DNA of 35,533 bases from Methanobrevibacter olleyae (GCA_015063035.1 SUTG01000018.1:1-35533); one strand, 5' to 3'. Shown: positions 17,130 to 25,835, counted from the first letter of the stretch. The notes: generated from the sequence alone by a model not told the origin. Numbers and translations: made by a program.

Positions 17130-18347
17130 ATGGAATTAATTGTAGCCAAATTTGGCGGTACTTCGATTGGAAATGGACAAAGAATTAGAAAAGCTGCACA
17201 ATCTATCGTAAATGCATATATGGAAGGAAAGAAGGTTGTGGTTGTTGTATCAGCTATTAACAAGACTACTGACGATTTAGTAGCTATTGCTGATGAATCC
17301 ATTGGAAAAGAAGTAACTGAAAAGCAATTGGCGGAAATTTTATCCATGGGTGAGAGAACCAGCATTAGAGTATTTTCATCAGTCTTGGAATCATTAGGCG
17401 TAAAATCAGAATACATAGACCCAAGTCATGACTTATGGCCTGTGATAACTGATGACAACTATGGAAAAGCTCAAATTGATTTTGAAAAAACTGAAGAGCA
17501 ATCTCAAGGACTTTTAGGACTTTTAGATCAAGGAATCATTCCAGTTGTCTGCGGATTCCTCGGAAGAACTGAAAATGGGGAAGTGACCACCTTGGGAAGA
17601 GGTGGAAGTGATGTAACCGCATTCCTATTAGGTCATTGCTTAAATGCAGATGATGTGATTATCGTTACCGATGTTGATGGAGTCATGTCAACTGACCCAA
17701 GAAAAATCAATGAAGCTGAAAAATTGGATTACATCTCTGTTGAAGAGATGAGAGATTTAGCTACTCACGGAGCACAAGTTTTACACCCTCATGCTTTAAG
17801 ATTTAAAGATCCTGAAATAAAAGCGAAAATCATCAGCTTTGAAAAAGGTGATTTGTCTGACCCTGGGACTGAGATTGTAGGTCCCTTTGAAGATTCCATG
17901 AGCAAATCAGTATGCTTGCATCCGGAACCTATTTCTGTTGTCGCTTTGGTTGGAGAGGATTTGCTTAATCAAATCGGGCTCCTTGCAAAAATGACAACTT
18001 TGGTGGCGGAAGCCAATATCAACATTTATGGAATTTCTGCAGGTCAAAATTCAATTACCTTATTCTTGGACAAATGTGATGCTGATGAAGCATATCACTT
18101 ATTGCACAATCTAGTCATTGCTGAAGACAGCTTAAGCTCAATATCCTTAGGTAGAGACATTGCAATGCTCACCATGATTAATCCAGACTTTATTGAAACT
18201 CCTGGAGTAATCACTGAAATCACCAATCCACTTAAGGAAGCACACATAAACATCGTTGAAATCTCATCATCCCAAACTGCTATTGTCTTATTCATTAACT
18301 GGGAAGATGGTAAGGTAGCATACGATTTAATAAAGGGAGTTTTATAA
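17130..18347 (+). CDS. lysC: aspartate kinase
   Basis: This enzyme phosphorylates aspartate, the entry step to lysine, threonine and methionine. The N-terminal kinase domain begins [16 protein letters not shown], contains [20 protein letters not shown] (ATP/aspartate site) and [13 protein letters not shown]. Two C-terminal ACT domains follow from about residue 265 ([19 protein letters not shown], then [19 protein letters not shown]), so allosteric feedback by an amino acid is expected. ATG at 17130 gives 405 aa and has AAAAGGTG at 17113-17120 as ribosome binding site; the in-frame GTG at 17118 lies inside that site. It is first in a same-strand series with dapA, dapB and asd. Confidence 0.95.
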   Translation: MELIVAKFGGTSIGNGQRIRKAAQSIVNAYMEGKKVVVVVSAINKTTDDLVAIADESIGKEVTEKQLAEILSMGERTSIRVFSSVLESLGVKSEYIDPSHDLWPVITDDNYGKAQIDFEKTEEQSQGLLGLLDQGIIPVVCGFLGRTENGEVTTLGRGGSDVTAFLLGHCLNADDVIIVTDVDGVMSTDPRKINEAEKLDYISVEEMRDLATHGAQVLHPHALRFKDPEIKAKIISFEKGDLSDPGTEIVGPFEDSMSKSVCLHPEPISVVALVGEDLLNQIGLLAKMTTLVAEANINIYGISAGQNSITLFLDKCDADEAYHLLHNLVIAEDSLSSISLGRDIAMLTMINPDFIETPGVITEITNPLKEAHINIVEISSSQTAIVLFINWEDGKVAYDLIKGVL

Positions 18348-18432
18348 CTCTCGCTTTTATTATTTTTACCCAATAAAGAAGTGTTTACTTTTATTTTCAT
18401 TTAAGAGAAGTAAAATCTTCTGTTCGTTTTTT

Positions 18433-18457
18433 ATTGTAATTAATTTTTATTTACAAT
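18433..18457. promoter_or_regulatory. inverted repeat between lysC and dapA
   Basis: ATTGTAA at 18433-18439 and TTACAAT at 18451-18457 are perfect inverted copies separated by 11 bases. It could be an operator upstream of dapA or a terminator-like hairpin after lysC; T-rich sequence fills the loop rather than following the stem. Confidence 0.35.
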
Positions 18458-18464
18458 CCTTGAA

Positions 18465-18500
18465 GGTTCGTAAAAATATTTGGTTTTTAATGATACGAAC
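18465..18500 (+). promoter_or_regulatory. dyad GTTCGTA...TACGAAC, possible diverged dif-like site
   Basis: GTTCGTA (18466-18472) and TACGAAC (18494-18500) form a perfect 7-bp dyad with 21 bases between. The same stretch also resembles the dif-like element: GGTTCGTAAAA matches 10 of 11 left-arm bases and TTTAATGATAC most of the right arm, but the centre would be 10 rather than 6 bases. Either reading, an operator for dapA or a decayed site, is possible. Confidence 0.35.
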
Positions 18501-18638
18501 TTTAACTGATTAAGTATTTGAAATTAATATGATTCTTTAGAAATTAAAATTAGATTGAAATAAAAATCAATGATTAGATTTATTAAATAATCGAAATAAA
18601 AATTCAAAAATAATTATAATAGTAAAAAGGTGTTTTTT

Positions 18639-19532
18639 ATGCGTTTTGAAGGAACTGCTGTTGCTATGGTCACTCCTATGCATGAGGATGGATCCATAGA
18701 CGAAGAAGGATACAGACAAAATATTAACTGGTTGATTGACAATGATGTGGACGGTTTAGTTGCTGTAGGAACCACTGGTGAATCTGCTACTTTAACCCAT
18801 GATGAACATAGAAGAGTTCTTGACATCATGATTGATGAAGTTGACGGTAGGGTAACTACCATTGCAGGAACTGGAAGTAATGCAACTACTGAAGCATTGG
18901 ACTTAACCAAATATGCAGATGATGCTGGAGCAGATATGGCTCTATTGATCACTCCATATTACAACAAACCACAACAACATGGTGTTATTGAACATTATAC
19001 TCAAATTTCAAATGCAGTTGACATTGATTTGATCACTTATAATGTCCCATCACGTACCAGTTTGGATATGGCTCCTGAAACCATTGTTGAACTTGCAAAA
19101 GTGGACAACATTGCTGCATTGAAAGAGGCTTCATCCAATGTGGACAAAGTATCCAAAACCATGAAATTATTAAGGGATCAAGGTTTGGAAGACGATATTG
19201 TAATATTGTCCGGTAGTGATGAATTGACCCTTCCTTTAATGTCTGTAGGTGCAAGAGGTGTAATCAGTGCATCTGCAAACATCGATCCAAGAACCATGGT
19301 TCAAATGGTAAACTGCATCTTAGACGGTGACTATGATAAAGCGATGGAATTGCACTACAAACAATATGACTTAATCAAAGCTTTATTCATTGAAACCAGT
19401 CCAGCACCTGCAAAAGAAGCATTGAAAATGATGGGAATGCCTGCAGGTCCATTAAGATTGCCTTTAGTTCCTATGTTAGAGGAAAACAAAGCAATCTTAA
19501 GAAAAGCTTTAGAAGATGCTGGAATTTTATAA
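18639..19532 (+). CDS. dapA: 4-hydroxy-tetrahydrodipicolinate synthase
   Basis: DapA condenses pyruvate with aspartate semialdehyde, the first step dedicated to lysine. The 297-aa TIM-barrel begins [14 protein letters not shown] and contains [14 protein letters not shown] (pyruvate site), YNVPSRTS with Tyr134, and the Schiff-base lysine Lys162 in [12 protein letters not shown] at 18639 is preceded by AAAAAGGTG; an in-frame GTG at 18630 is part of that site. The 290-base gap from lysC contains dyads and may carry its own promoter. Confidence 0.95.
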   Translation: MRFEGTAVAMVTPMHEDGSIDEEGYRQNINWLIDNDVDGLVAVGTTGESATLTHDEHRRVLDIMIDEVDGRVTTIAGTGSNATTEALDLTKYADDAGADMALLITPYYNKPQQHGVIEHYTQISNAVDIDLITYNVPSRTSLDMAPETIVELAKVDNIAALKEASSNVDKVSKTMKLLRDQGLEDDIVILSGSDELTLPLMSVGARGVISASANIDPRTMVQMVNCILDGDYDKAMELHYKQYDLIKALFIETSPAPAKEALKMMGMPAGPLRLPLVPMLEENKAILRKALEDAGIL

Positions 19533-19591
19533 TTCCAGTTCTTATTTTTTTTACAATTTGATTATACTTATAAAATTATTTAGATGATATT

Positions 19592-20410
19592 ATGATAAAA
19601 GTTGCTGTAACTGGAGCTGCTGGAAGAATGGGCTCCGGCATTATAAGAAAAATTACTGAACAGGATGATATGGAAGTTGTAGCTGCTATTGAAATGCCAA
19701 ACACTCCTTTAGCAGGTGTAGATGCAGGTGAAAAAGCAGGTATCGGTAATATTGGAGTTCCTATTGTCGGTTCAGAAGATTTGGAAAAAGCATTGAAAGA
19801 ATCTGGAGCTGAAGTATTGGTTGACTTTACCATTGCTCCTGCTGCTGTTGAAACAATTAAAAGAACTGCTGATTGCGGTGTAAATTTAGTGGTCGGTACC
19901 ACTGGATTTACAGAAGAGCAAGCTAAAGGAAACGCTGATGTAATCAAGGAAAAGAACATCAAGGCAGTTATTTCCTCTAATTTCTCAATTGGAGTAAACG
20001 TATTCTTTAAGGTATTGAAGGACTTGACTCCTATCTTGAATGACTTTGATATTGAAATCATTGAAGCTCACCACAACCAAAAGGCGGATGCTCCTTCCGG
20101 AACTGCAATGACTGCATTTGAAGTGGTTGCTGACGCTCTTGAAAGAAACCCTGAAGAAGTGGGTGTCTATGGAAGACAAGGTCAAGTAGGTAAAAGAACC
20201 AAAGAGGAAATCGGTATACATGCAGTACGTGGTGGAGACATTGTAGGAGATCACACTGTATTGTATGTTGGCGATGGTGAAAGATTGGAAGTTAAACACA
20301 TGGCACATACTAGAGAAGTATTCATTGCTGGTGTTATCAGAGCTTTAAGATTCGTAGGTTCAGCAGAACCTGGAAAAGTTAACGACATGTCTGATGTTTT
20401 AGGAATTTAA
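19592..20410 (+). CDS. dapB: 4-hydroxy-tetrahydrodipicolinate reductase
   Basis: DapB reduces the DapA product using NAD(P)H. The 272-aa protein opens with the nucleotide-binding GAAGRMGSGI, contains VVGTTGFTEEQ, SSNFSIGVNVF, and the catalytic signature EAHHNQKADAPSGTA with the two His and the Lys. It ends with GVIRALRFVG. It follows dapA by 59 bases, so the two are probably one transcript. Confidence 0.95.
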   Translation: MIKVAVTGAAGRMGSGIIRKITEQDDMEVVAAIEMPNTPLAGVDAGEKAGIGNIGVPIVGSEDLEKALKESGAEVLVDFTIAPAAVETIKRTADCGVNLVVGTTGFTEEQAKGNADVIKEKNIKAVISSNFSIGVNVFFKVLKDLTPILNDFDIEIIEAHHNQKADAPSGTAMTAFEVVADALERNPEEVGVYGRQGQVGKRTKEEIGIHAVRGGDIVGDHTVLYVGDGERLEVKHMAHTREVFIAGVIRALRFVGSAEPGKVNDMSDVLGI

Positions 20411-20498
20411 TTTAATTCCTCTTTCTTTTAGAAAATAAACTTTAATTATTTTCTTTTAGAAAAAATAAATAAATATTATAATTATTGAGATGATTTAA

Positions 20499-21548
20499 AT
20501 GGTAAAAGTAGGTGTACTTGGTGCAACTGGAATGGTAGGTCAAAGATTCATCCAATTGTTGGCTGATCATCCTGATTTTGAAATTGCTGCACTTGCAGCT
20601 TCCGGAAGATCTGCAGGCAAAAAATATGAAGACGCTACCACTTGGTATATGAATAGTGAAATGCCTGAATCCGTAAGAGACATTACTGTAATTGAAACTG
20701 ACCCTGCACAGATGGATAAGGATGTTGAAATAGTATTCTCTTCACTTCCTGCTGATTTTGCTGCAAAAGTCGAGCCAGAATTTGCAAAGGATTTTGTTGT
20801 GGCATCAAATGCTAGTGCGATGCGTATGAAAAAGGATATTCCTTTAGTAATTCCTGAAGTAAATCCACAATTCTTGGACATGATTGAAGCACAACAGAAA
20901 AACAACAACTGGGATGGTTTCATTGTAACTAACCCTAACTGTTCAACCATTGCTTTGACCTTAACCTTAAAGCCAATTTATGACAATTTCAACATAAACA
21001 GGATTTATGTATCTACCATGCAAGCTGTTTCAGGAGCAGGTTATAACGGTGTTCCTTCAATGGCTATTGTAGATAACTTGGTTCCATACATTGGCGGTGA
21101 AGAGGAAAAGATGGAAAGCGAAACATTGCATCTTTTAGGTTCACTTGACGGTGATGAAGTTGTACCTGCAAACTTCTCATTAAGTGCATCCTGTCACAGA
21201 GTGCCTGTTATTGACGGTCACACTGAAGCAGTATTCGTAGAGCTTGATGATGAGGCAGACATTGATAAAATCAAAAAGACAATGGCTGACTTTAGAGGAC
21301 TTCCTCAAGAATTAGGTCTTCATTCCGCTCCAGAACAACCTGTTATAGTAAAAGAAGAAGATGACAGACCTCAACCAAGAATGGACAGAATGGCTTATGG
21401 TGGTATGGCTGCTACTGTAGGTAGAGTCAGAAAAGATCAAGCATTTGATAACAGCTTCAAATATGTTCTCGTCGGACATAATACAATTAGAGGTGCTGCT
21501 GGTGCTTCTATTTTGAATGCTGAATTGATTAATAAACAAATATTATAA
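20499..21548 (+). CDS. asd: aspartate-semialdehyde dehydrogenase
   Basis: Asd reduces aspartyl phosphate to aspartate semialdehyde, linking LysC to DapA and to homoserine. The 349-aa protein begins with the NADP-binding [17 protein letters not shown], has the active-site Cys148 in [10 protein letters not shown], and the His-containing [17 protein letters not shown]. The length and the [14 protein letters not shown] segment are of the archaeal/fungal Asd subfamily. It follows dapB by 88 bases and closes the lysine-threonine gene group, after which the second mosaic region starts. Confidence 0.95.
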   Translation: MVKVGVLGATGMVGQRFIQLLADHPDFEIAALAASGRSAGKKYEDATTWYMNSEMPESVRDITVIETDPAQMDKDVEIVFSSLPADFAAKVEPEFAKDFVVASNASAMRMKKDIPLVIPEVNPQFLDMIEAQQKNNNWDGFIVTNPNCSTIALTLTLKPIYDNFNINRIYVSTMQAVSGAGYNGVPSMAIVDNLVPYIGGEEEKMESETLHLLGSLDGDEVVPANFSLSASCHRVPVIDGHTEAVFVELDDEADIDKIKKTMADFRGLPQELGLHSAPEQPVIVKEEDDRPQPRMDRMAYGGMAATVGRVRKDQAFDNSFKYVLVGHNTIRGAAGASILNAELINKQIL

Positions 21549-21631
21549 TATTTTTTATTAATTCTTTTTTTACTTTTTTTTTAATTATTTTTATTTTCTA
21601 TTTTTCTATTTTTCACTGATATTTAAAGAGT

Positions 21632-21659
21632 GTTTCGTAAAACTATTGTTTAATGAACT
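21632..21659 (+). repeat. dif-like site D7
   Basis: Both arms are consensus (GTTTCGTAAAA and TTTAATGAACT) with centre CTATTG and extension AAATTAAAC. It marks the left edge of the second mosaic region, just after asd, and lies in the 3' flank of the minus-strand zinc-ribbon gene. Confidence 0.93.
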
Positions 21660-21692
21660 AAATTAAACTTAATAATTTCATACACTTCTTTT

Positions 21693-21992
21693 TTAAAGTT
21701 TTGCACGTTTTCTTATTTCTTCCAATTCCTTCTCTGCTTTAGGCCTAAAAAACCATGCGTCCCCACAGTCATTAAGATTTCTTCCATCAATCTCATCGAT
21801 GATTTCCTCATACAACTTGATTGCATCATAATAGTTTCCTTTATCCCTGAATACATGAGCTTGGCGATACAGTTCTCTGATTTCATTTTCAAAATTTTCT
21901 GTTCCTAAAGAGAATCCTCCTACGCTGGCTCCACAACTGCATATGCTGTCTCCTTCATCTACCCATGAACCGCAATTTGGACAAGTTGGCAT
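21693..21992 (-). CDS. small zinc-ribbon protein with TPR-like helices
   Basis: The 99-aa protein starts with a zinc ribbon (Cys4, Cys7, Cys18, Cys20; CPNCGSW...CSCG), followed by a helical stretch LYRQAHVFRDKGNYYDAIKLYEEIIDE that reads like one TPR unit. Such ribbon-helix proteins are common in Methanobrevibacter and their roles are unknown; protein-protein interaction is plausible. It is the only gene between sites D7 and D8. The ATG is preceded by AGGAGTGATGAA, a good ribosome binding site. Confidence 0.8.
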   Translation of the reverse strand: MPTCPNCGSWVDEGDSICSCGASVGGFSLGTENFENEIRELYRQAHVFRDKGNYYDAIKLYEEIIDEIDGRNLNDCGDAWFFRPKAEKELEEIRKRAKL

Positions 21993-22141
21993 TTCATCAC
22001 TCCTCTTTTCTTCTCAATTTAAAAAAATATTACAATCCTCAAATAGATTTAAAAAATAAATAAGTAAAAATCGATAAAATTAATCTTTTCTTATTTTTCC
22101 ATTAATTAGTTTCCAATAAAAAGAATCATTCTGCTTTTGCT

Positions 22142-22169
22142 GTTTCGTAAAACTTTGGTTTAATGAACT
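22142..22169 (+). repeat. dif-like site D8
   Basis: Both arms consensus, centre CTTTGG, extension AAATTAAAT (one change). It separates the zinc-ribbon module from the structured-RNA module. Confidence 0.93.
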
Positions 22170-22229
22170 AAATTAAATAATAGTTAAAAATTAGTATATT
22201 TTCTGTTGTATTTAAATTTTTGTAAAAAG

Positions 22230-22386
22230 AGATGGTTTGAGATTATCCTTGTTACATCCCAAAAACAGAAGAGATTCTGCAAAACCATCTTCCCAAAGGA
22301 TAATCTCATCTGAAGCATGAAAGGAAAAATAGTACACCAGAAAAAAACAAGACATAGAAATTTGTAGTAAAAAACTTTCATGCTTC
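22230..22386. ncRNA. candidate structured RNA between two dif-like sites
   Basis: This stretch has no convincing coding capacity but is dense in perfect inverted repeats. Stem A: AGATGGTTT 22230-22238 with AAACCATCT 22282-22290. Stem B: GAGATTATCCTT 22239-22250 with AAGGATAATCTC 22296-22307. Stem C: GAAGCATGAAAG 22312-22323 with CTTTCATGCTTC 22375-22386. A and B interleave (A, B, A', B'), which is pseudoknot order or two mutually exclusive folds. Inside lies CAGAA-GAGA-TTCTG (22266-22279), a hairpin with a GNRA-type loop on the plus strand. On the minus strand the last stem strand runs into CTTTTT, like a terminator. The strand of transcription is undecided. A minus-strand frame (22184-22381, 65 aa, Phe/Cys-rich) starts inside stem C but lacks a good ribosome binding site. 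Confidence 0.55.
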
Positions 22387-22390
22387 TTGA

Positions 22391-22418
22391 GTTTCGTAAA
22401 ACTCGGGTTTAATGAACT
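22391..22418 (+). repeat. dif-like site D9
   Basis: Both arms consensus, centre CTCGGG, extension AAATTAAAC. The centre equals that of D2 and D3, which lie in the opposite orientation. Confidence 0.93.
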
Positions 22419-22434
22419 AAATTAAACAAAAAAC

Positions 22435-22528
22435 AAGAAAATAAGTAAAAAGAATAAGAAAATAAGTAAAAAGAATAAGAAAATAAGTAAAAAGAATAAG
22501 AAAATAAGTAAAAAGAATAAGAAAATAA
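22435..22528. repeat. 21-bp tandem repeat, about 4.5 copies
   Basis: The unit AAGAAAATAAGTAAAAAGAA plus T repeats exactly from 22435 (copies at 22435, 22456, 22477, 22498, 22519). It lies between site D9 and the thi4 stop codon. There are no spacers, so it is a simple minisatellite and not CRISPR. Confidence 0.93.
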
Positions 22529-22536
22529 AATGAAAA

Positions 22537-23325
22537 TTATTTCCTATTTTCCAAGTCTTCAATGACCTTTTTAGCTACATACTCACCAGACAAGAGCATT
22601 CCACCAAATATAGGACCCATGCGTTGGGAGCCATGAACTGCATTTGCAGCCATTCCAGTAACATATAATCCGGGATAGACTTCAGTGACATTTTCCAATA
22701 TCTTGGATTCTGCCCTATCAGCCCACATGGATTTCTCACCCATTATCCTACCTGTTGCAGTATTCAGTCTTCCTCCCATCTTCTCTTCAACAATCTTGGT
22801 GATTTCTGTTGGATGGCCTGTTGCATCAATGACCGCCTTAGCTCTGACAGTCAATGGATCTATGTGCAATCCAGACATCTCTACAGAGCTCCAATTCAAT
22901 ACAATCCCATTTATTCCATTTTCCCTAACCATCAAGTCTTCAATAGACATCAGATTAAATATTTTAAGCCCTGCTTGAGTTGCTTTGGAACATAAGGTGG
23001 AAGTGCATTCAACCGAATCAACAACATAATAATTGTCTTCAAAAACTTTAGATCTGATTCCAAACTCATCGAGGATTCTCTTTCCTTCCTCCTGAACGAC
23101 AACCTTATTGAACATCATTCCACCACCCCACATGCCTCCGCCTATGCTGAGCTTTCTCTCAAACAATGCAACCTTATATCCTGCCTTAGCAAGATAATAT
23201 CCGGCAGTGACTCCAGAAGGGCCTCCCCCACCAATGGCTACATCCATATCTGTGTAATCTAAAAAATCATTCATATATTCCTGTATAATCGCTTTTGATA
23301 TTGTAATATCATCCAATTTTTTCAA
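22537..23325 (-). CDS. thi4: Thi4-family thiazole synthase (sulfide-dependent type)
   Basis: The 262-aa flavin-fold protein has the dinucleotide-binding [18 protein letters not shown] (about 32-49), [13 protein letters not shown], and C-terminal [23 protein letters not shown]. Family members turn NAD and glycine into the ADP-thiazole precursor of thiamine. In yeast the sulfur comes from an active-site Cys; methanogen enzymes have His there and use free sulfide. Here the position appears as His154 in SGLHIDPL, so catalytic sulfide use is expected. Some databases call archaeal members ribose-1,5-bisphosphate isomerase. It starts at ATG after GGAGG (complement of CCTCC). It lies between sites D9 and D10 although it is a metabolic gene. 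Confidence 0.92.
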   Translation of the reverse strand: MKKLDDITISKAIIQEYMNDFLDYTDMDVAIGGGGPSGVTAGYYLAKAGYKVALFERKLSIGGGMWGGGMMFNKVVVQEEGKRILDEFGIRSKVFEDNYYVVDSVECTSTLCSKATQAGLKIFNLMSIEDLMVRENGINGIVLNWSSVEMSGLHIDPLTVRAKAVIDATGHPTEITKIVEEKMGGRLNTATGRIMGEKSMWADRAESKILENVTEVYPGLYVTGMAANAVHGSQRMGPIFGGMLLSGEYVAKKVIEDLENRK

Positions 23326-23390
23326 TATAAAACCTCCATTTGAATAGATTTTTGTTTTGATTAATTAAAACAATTATAAGTATTTTAGCT

Positions 23391-23402
23391 TTTTATATAT
23401 TT
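23391..23402 (-). promoter_or_regulatory. TATA box for thi4
   Basis: On the minus strand the sequence reads AAATATATAAAA-like about 70 bases before the thi4 start. It is the best TATA candidate in this spacer. Confidence 0.45.
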
Positions 23403-23450
23403 AAATTTTATTATAACGGCGAATTAAACTTAAAAAAGGAAATAAAAGTT

Positions 23451-23478
23451 GTTTCGTAAAACTTTAGTTTAATGAACT
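23451..23478 (+). repeat. dif-like site D10
   Basis: Both arms consensus, centre CTTTAG, extension AATTTAAAC. It lies in the divergent spacer between thi4 and the zinc-ribbon membrane protein gene, so its presence could affect both promoters. Confidence 0.93.
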
Positions 23479-23567
23479 AATTTAAACGAAACTTTGAATC
23501 AATAAATTTATTATGATGGTTGAATAAAAAAATCATTATTAAAAAATATTAATATGGGGGGATTGTA

Positions 23568-24161
23568 ATGACTAAGTTTTGTCCTGAATGTGGGGAAGAA
23601 AATGAAGATGTAGCATTGTTTTGTGCAAAATGTGGACATGATCTAAAAGATGTTGGCCAAAGAATGAAATCAGGCAACCATGCAAAGACTTCCAGAAATG
23701 CACCGAACTTTAAAGCTTTAGCTGCACTTGTAGTAATCGTGGCTATAGTGGGAATAATGGCCTTTAGTTTCATAGGAAACAACACTGATGATTCTCAAAA
23801 CATAACCTTGATTAAGGAGAACACTTATGGATTCACTTTTGTAAATGATGGAGTCCCATTTTATAATTATGAATTGGAAGGAGTCTTCAAGAACTTGCCA
23901 GATGATCCTAAAGGTTATCAGATGAAAGCAAGCTATTATGGCACAGACAATAATTTCATAAAATCTTATGAGGATGACTACTTGAGTACCGTGTTTCATT
24001 TTTCTAAGGATTCGCAGCCTTTCACTTTAGGTTCCATTCAAACCAATGAATTCTATAATGTCAGCCATATTCAATTGGAGATTACAGATCCAAATGGTGA
24101 ATTGGTTTTCAATGAGAGTGTTGATTTTGATATGGGCAAGATGGATCTATCTGGTGTTTAG
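23568..24161 (+). CDS. zinc-ribbon, single-span membrane protein with an extracytoplasmic beta domain
   Basis: The 197-aa protein has an N-terminal zinc ribbon (Cys5, Cys8, Cys19, Cys22), a basic linker, one membrane span at about 50-69, and a C-terminal beta-rich domain of about 120 residues (VPFYNYELEGVFKNLPDD, then HIQLEITDPNGELVFNESV) resembling FxLYD-like domains. The topology places the ribbon in the cytoplasm and the beta domain outside. The role is unknown. It has a strong ribosome binding site (GGGGGGATTGTAATG). It is the only gene between D10 and D11, and its TAG stop (24159-24161) lies inside the left arm of D11, where C has become A. Confidence 0.82.
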   Translation: MTKFCPECGEENEDVALFCAKCGHDLKDVGQRMKSGNHAKTSRNAPNFKALAALVVIVAIVGIMAFSFIGNNTDDSQNITLIKENTYGFTFVNDGVPFYNYELEGVFKNLPDDPKGYQMKASYYGTDNNFIKSYEDDYLSTVFHFSKDSQPFTLGSIQTNEFYNVSHIQLEITDPNGELVFNESVDFDMGKMDLSGV

Positions 24162-24183
24162 TAAAACTCCGCTTTAATGAACT
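24156..24183 (+). repeat. dif-like site D11
   Basis: Left arm GTTTAGTAAAA (one change, which makes the TAG stop of the upstream gene), centre CTCCGC, right arm consensus, extension TAATTAAAC. Confidence 0.9.
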
Positions 24184-24275
24184 TAATTAAACTAATAAAC
24201 AAATACTTTAGTTTATTAATCTATTTTTTCTTTTTTTATTCATTATCATCTTTTTCACTTTACTATTTTAAAAAC

Positions 24276-24287
24276 TTTTTATATATT
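24276..24287 (+). promoter_or_regulatory. TATA-like element before the metallophosphoesterase
   Basis: TTTTTATATATT lies about 150 bases before the start codon, an unusually long leader if it is used. A closer AAATATATATC at about 24374-24384 is an alternative. Confidence 0.35.
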
Positions 24288-24433
24288 AACTTAAACTTTT
24301 TTTAAGCCTATTCATAAAATAAATTGTAAACTATTAGGGAAAAACATACCCTAGAAGAATATAATTATTAAGAAATATATATCATTACAATATAGAAAAA
24401 ATATTTCAAAATTATCATTAAAAAGTGAAAAAT

Positions 24434-25558
24434 ATGTCTAGTGAAAAACCATTCGGACTTGTTGCCAAGCAAAAGATACAAAAGGGAATGACAATCACTC
24501 GAGAAAAGATCATACCTATGGAATTTGATGAAAGCAGATATGATATTGTTGAGGTTAATGTTGAAATCAAGGATTTGGACCCTGTTTTCCATGACTATAA
24601 AATTGTAAATCTATCTGATCTTCACCTTGGCCAATGGCTGACTGCAGAGTATTTGGAAGGTGTAATCGATATTGTAAACAGACAGGAACCGGATATGGTT
24701 GCACTTACTGGAGACTATGTTTCATATATTCTTGATGATGTTGCAGAAGACCTTGAGAGATGCCTATCAATGATTGAAGTTAAGGATGCATCACTTGCAG
24801 TGCTTGGAAATCATGACCATTGGAACGGTGCAGATGAAATTAGGCAAATCTTGAAGAATGCAGGAATAATAGATGTGAGCAATGATGTCTATTCAATATC
24901 CAGGGATGGGGAAAAGGAAGTGGCTAATCTTCATATTGCCGGTGTTGACAGCATGAAACTGAATAAGGAAGACATTGATGCTGTTATGCTTAAGATACCA
25001 GAACATGGCCCCGCAATTATGCTTGCTCATGAACCTGATTTTGCAGACATTGCCGCAACTACTGGAAGATTTGCACTTCAAATATCAGGCCATTCCCATG
25101 GCGGTCAATTCATTATTCCCGGACTCAACACCACAATTCTTAGAAGTGCATGTTCTCGAAAATACCCTGTTGGAGAATACCAAGTGGGGGATATGGTACA
25201 ATATACATCTAAGGGTTTGGGAACAAATGTTTTCTGGCTTAGAATCAATTGTGCCCCTGAAATAACTATTTTTAAATTAAAAAGCCCTGAAGTTGAAGAA
25301 AAAGATGAAAATAATGAAAGCATGAATATTAATCAAACATTATCAGTCAATCATTCCAAGAAAATGTTTCCAACAAGGGAGGATGTTGACAATTTCCTAA
25401 ATATTAATGATATAAGCGAATTTATAGAATCAAAAAGAAAAAGAATCCCAGTTTATGTGGAAAATAAAACAGACAACATTAAAGAAAACATAAATGAAAT
25501 CCCAAAATATATAGAAAATAAGACAGAAGAAATAAAAAACAATTTAAAGTTTAATTAA
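24434..25558 (+). CDS. calcineurin-like metallophosphoesterase with helical tail
   Basis: The catalytic domain has the complete di-metal signature: SDLHLG (Asp62, His64), GDY (Asp94), GNHDHW (Asn126, His127), AHEPD and GHSHGGQF. This is the YkuE/MPPE-like pattern with phosphodiesterase or lipid-phosphate pyrophosphatase activity in relatives; substrate unknown. ATG at 24434 gives 374 aa; an in-frame GTG at 24425 is less likely because GTGA there can serve as ribosome binding site. The C-terminal 100 residues are charged and hold a repeated motif, PVYVENKTDNIKENINEIP and PKYIENKTEEIKNN, suggesting an amphipathic helix. The TAA stop shares its last base with site D12. Confidence 0.87.
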   Translation: MSSEKPFGLVAKQKIQKGMTITREKIIPMEFDESRYDIVEVNVEIKDLDPVFHDYKIVNLSDLHLGQWLTAEYLEGVIDIVNRQEPDMVALTGDYVSYILDDVAEDLERCLSMIEVKDASLAVLGNHDHWNGADEIRQILKNAGIIDVSNDVYSISRDGEKEVANLHIAGVDSMKLNKEDIDAVMLKIPEHGPAIMLAHEPDFADIAATTGRFALQISGHSHGGQFIIPGLNTTILRSACSRKYPVGEYQVGDMVQYTSKGLGTNVFWLRINCAPEITIFKLKSPEVEEKDENNESMNINQTLSVNHSKKMFPTREDVDNFLNINDISEFIESKRKRIPVYVENKTDNIKENINEIPKYIENKTEEIKNNLKFN

Positions 25559-25584
25559 GTTCATAAACCATAGCTTTAAAAGGT
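25558..25584 (-). repeat. dif-like site D12, one arm decayed
   Basis: Minus strand: right arm TTTATGAACT (one base deleted) and extension TAATTAAAC are clear, centre CTATGG, but the left arm is degraded (ACCTTTTAAAG). It faces the intact D13 50 bases away, so the pair could form a hairpin. Confidence 0.7.
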
Positions 25585-25632
25585 CATTATAAAAATCTTT
25601 TACAAATTTAGTTGTTTTTTAGTTTTTATGAA

Positions 25633-25659
25633 GTTTCATAAAACTCGGTTTAATGAACT
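25633..25659 (+). repeat. dif-like site D13
   Basis: Left arm GTTTCATAAAA (one change), centre CTCGG (five bases only), right arm consensus, extension AATTTAAC. A five-base centre would be expected to impair Xer recombination. Confidence 0.85.
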
Positions 25660-25764
25660 AATTTAACAATTTATCAGTTTATTCTTATTATTTTTTTATT
25701 TAAAGCTCAAATAATCCATTATTTGCTATTTAAACATGCAAGTGAGTACTTACATTCGCAAATC

Positions 25765-25773
25765 TTTATATAT
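25765..25773 (+). promoter_or_regulatory. TATA box of the 29-aa peptide gene
   Basis: TTTATATAT lies about 63 bases before the ATG of the small gene. Confidence 0.55.
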
Positions 25774-25835
25774 GTTCTCCAATATATTAAAAAACAGGAA
25801 TTATATTTTTTTCCGAAAAGTCATGAGGTGTAAAG

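Noticed and set aside
18348-18638. Lysine riboswitch ahead of dapA
   Set aside because: The dyads here do not match the multi-helix lysine riboswitch core, which is bacterial.
22184-22381. 65-aa minus-strand reading frame between D8 and D9
   Set aside because: The peptide is an unusual mix rich in Phe, Cys and Leu, has only a weak ribosome binding site, and coincides with long inverted repeats that better explain the sequence.
22230-22386. Retron-type RNA
   Set aside because: No reverse transcriptase gene is nearby, and the msr/msd layout with flanking a1/a2 repeats is not seen.
22435-22528. CRISPR array
   Set aside because: The 21-bp units are directly adjacent without spacers. No cas gene is present.
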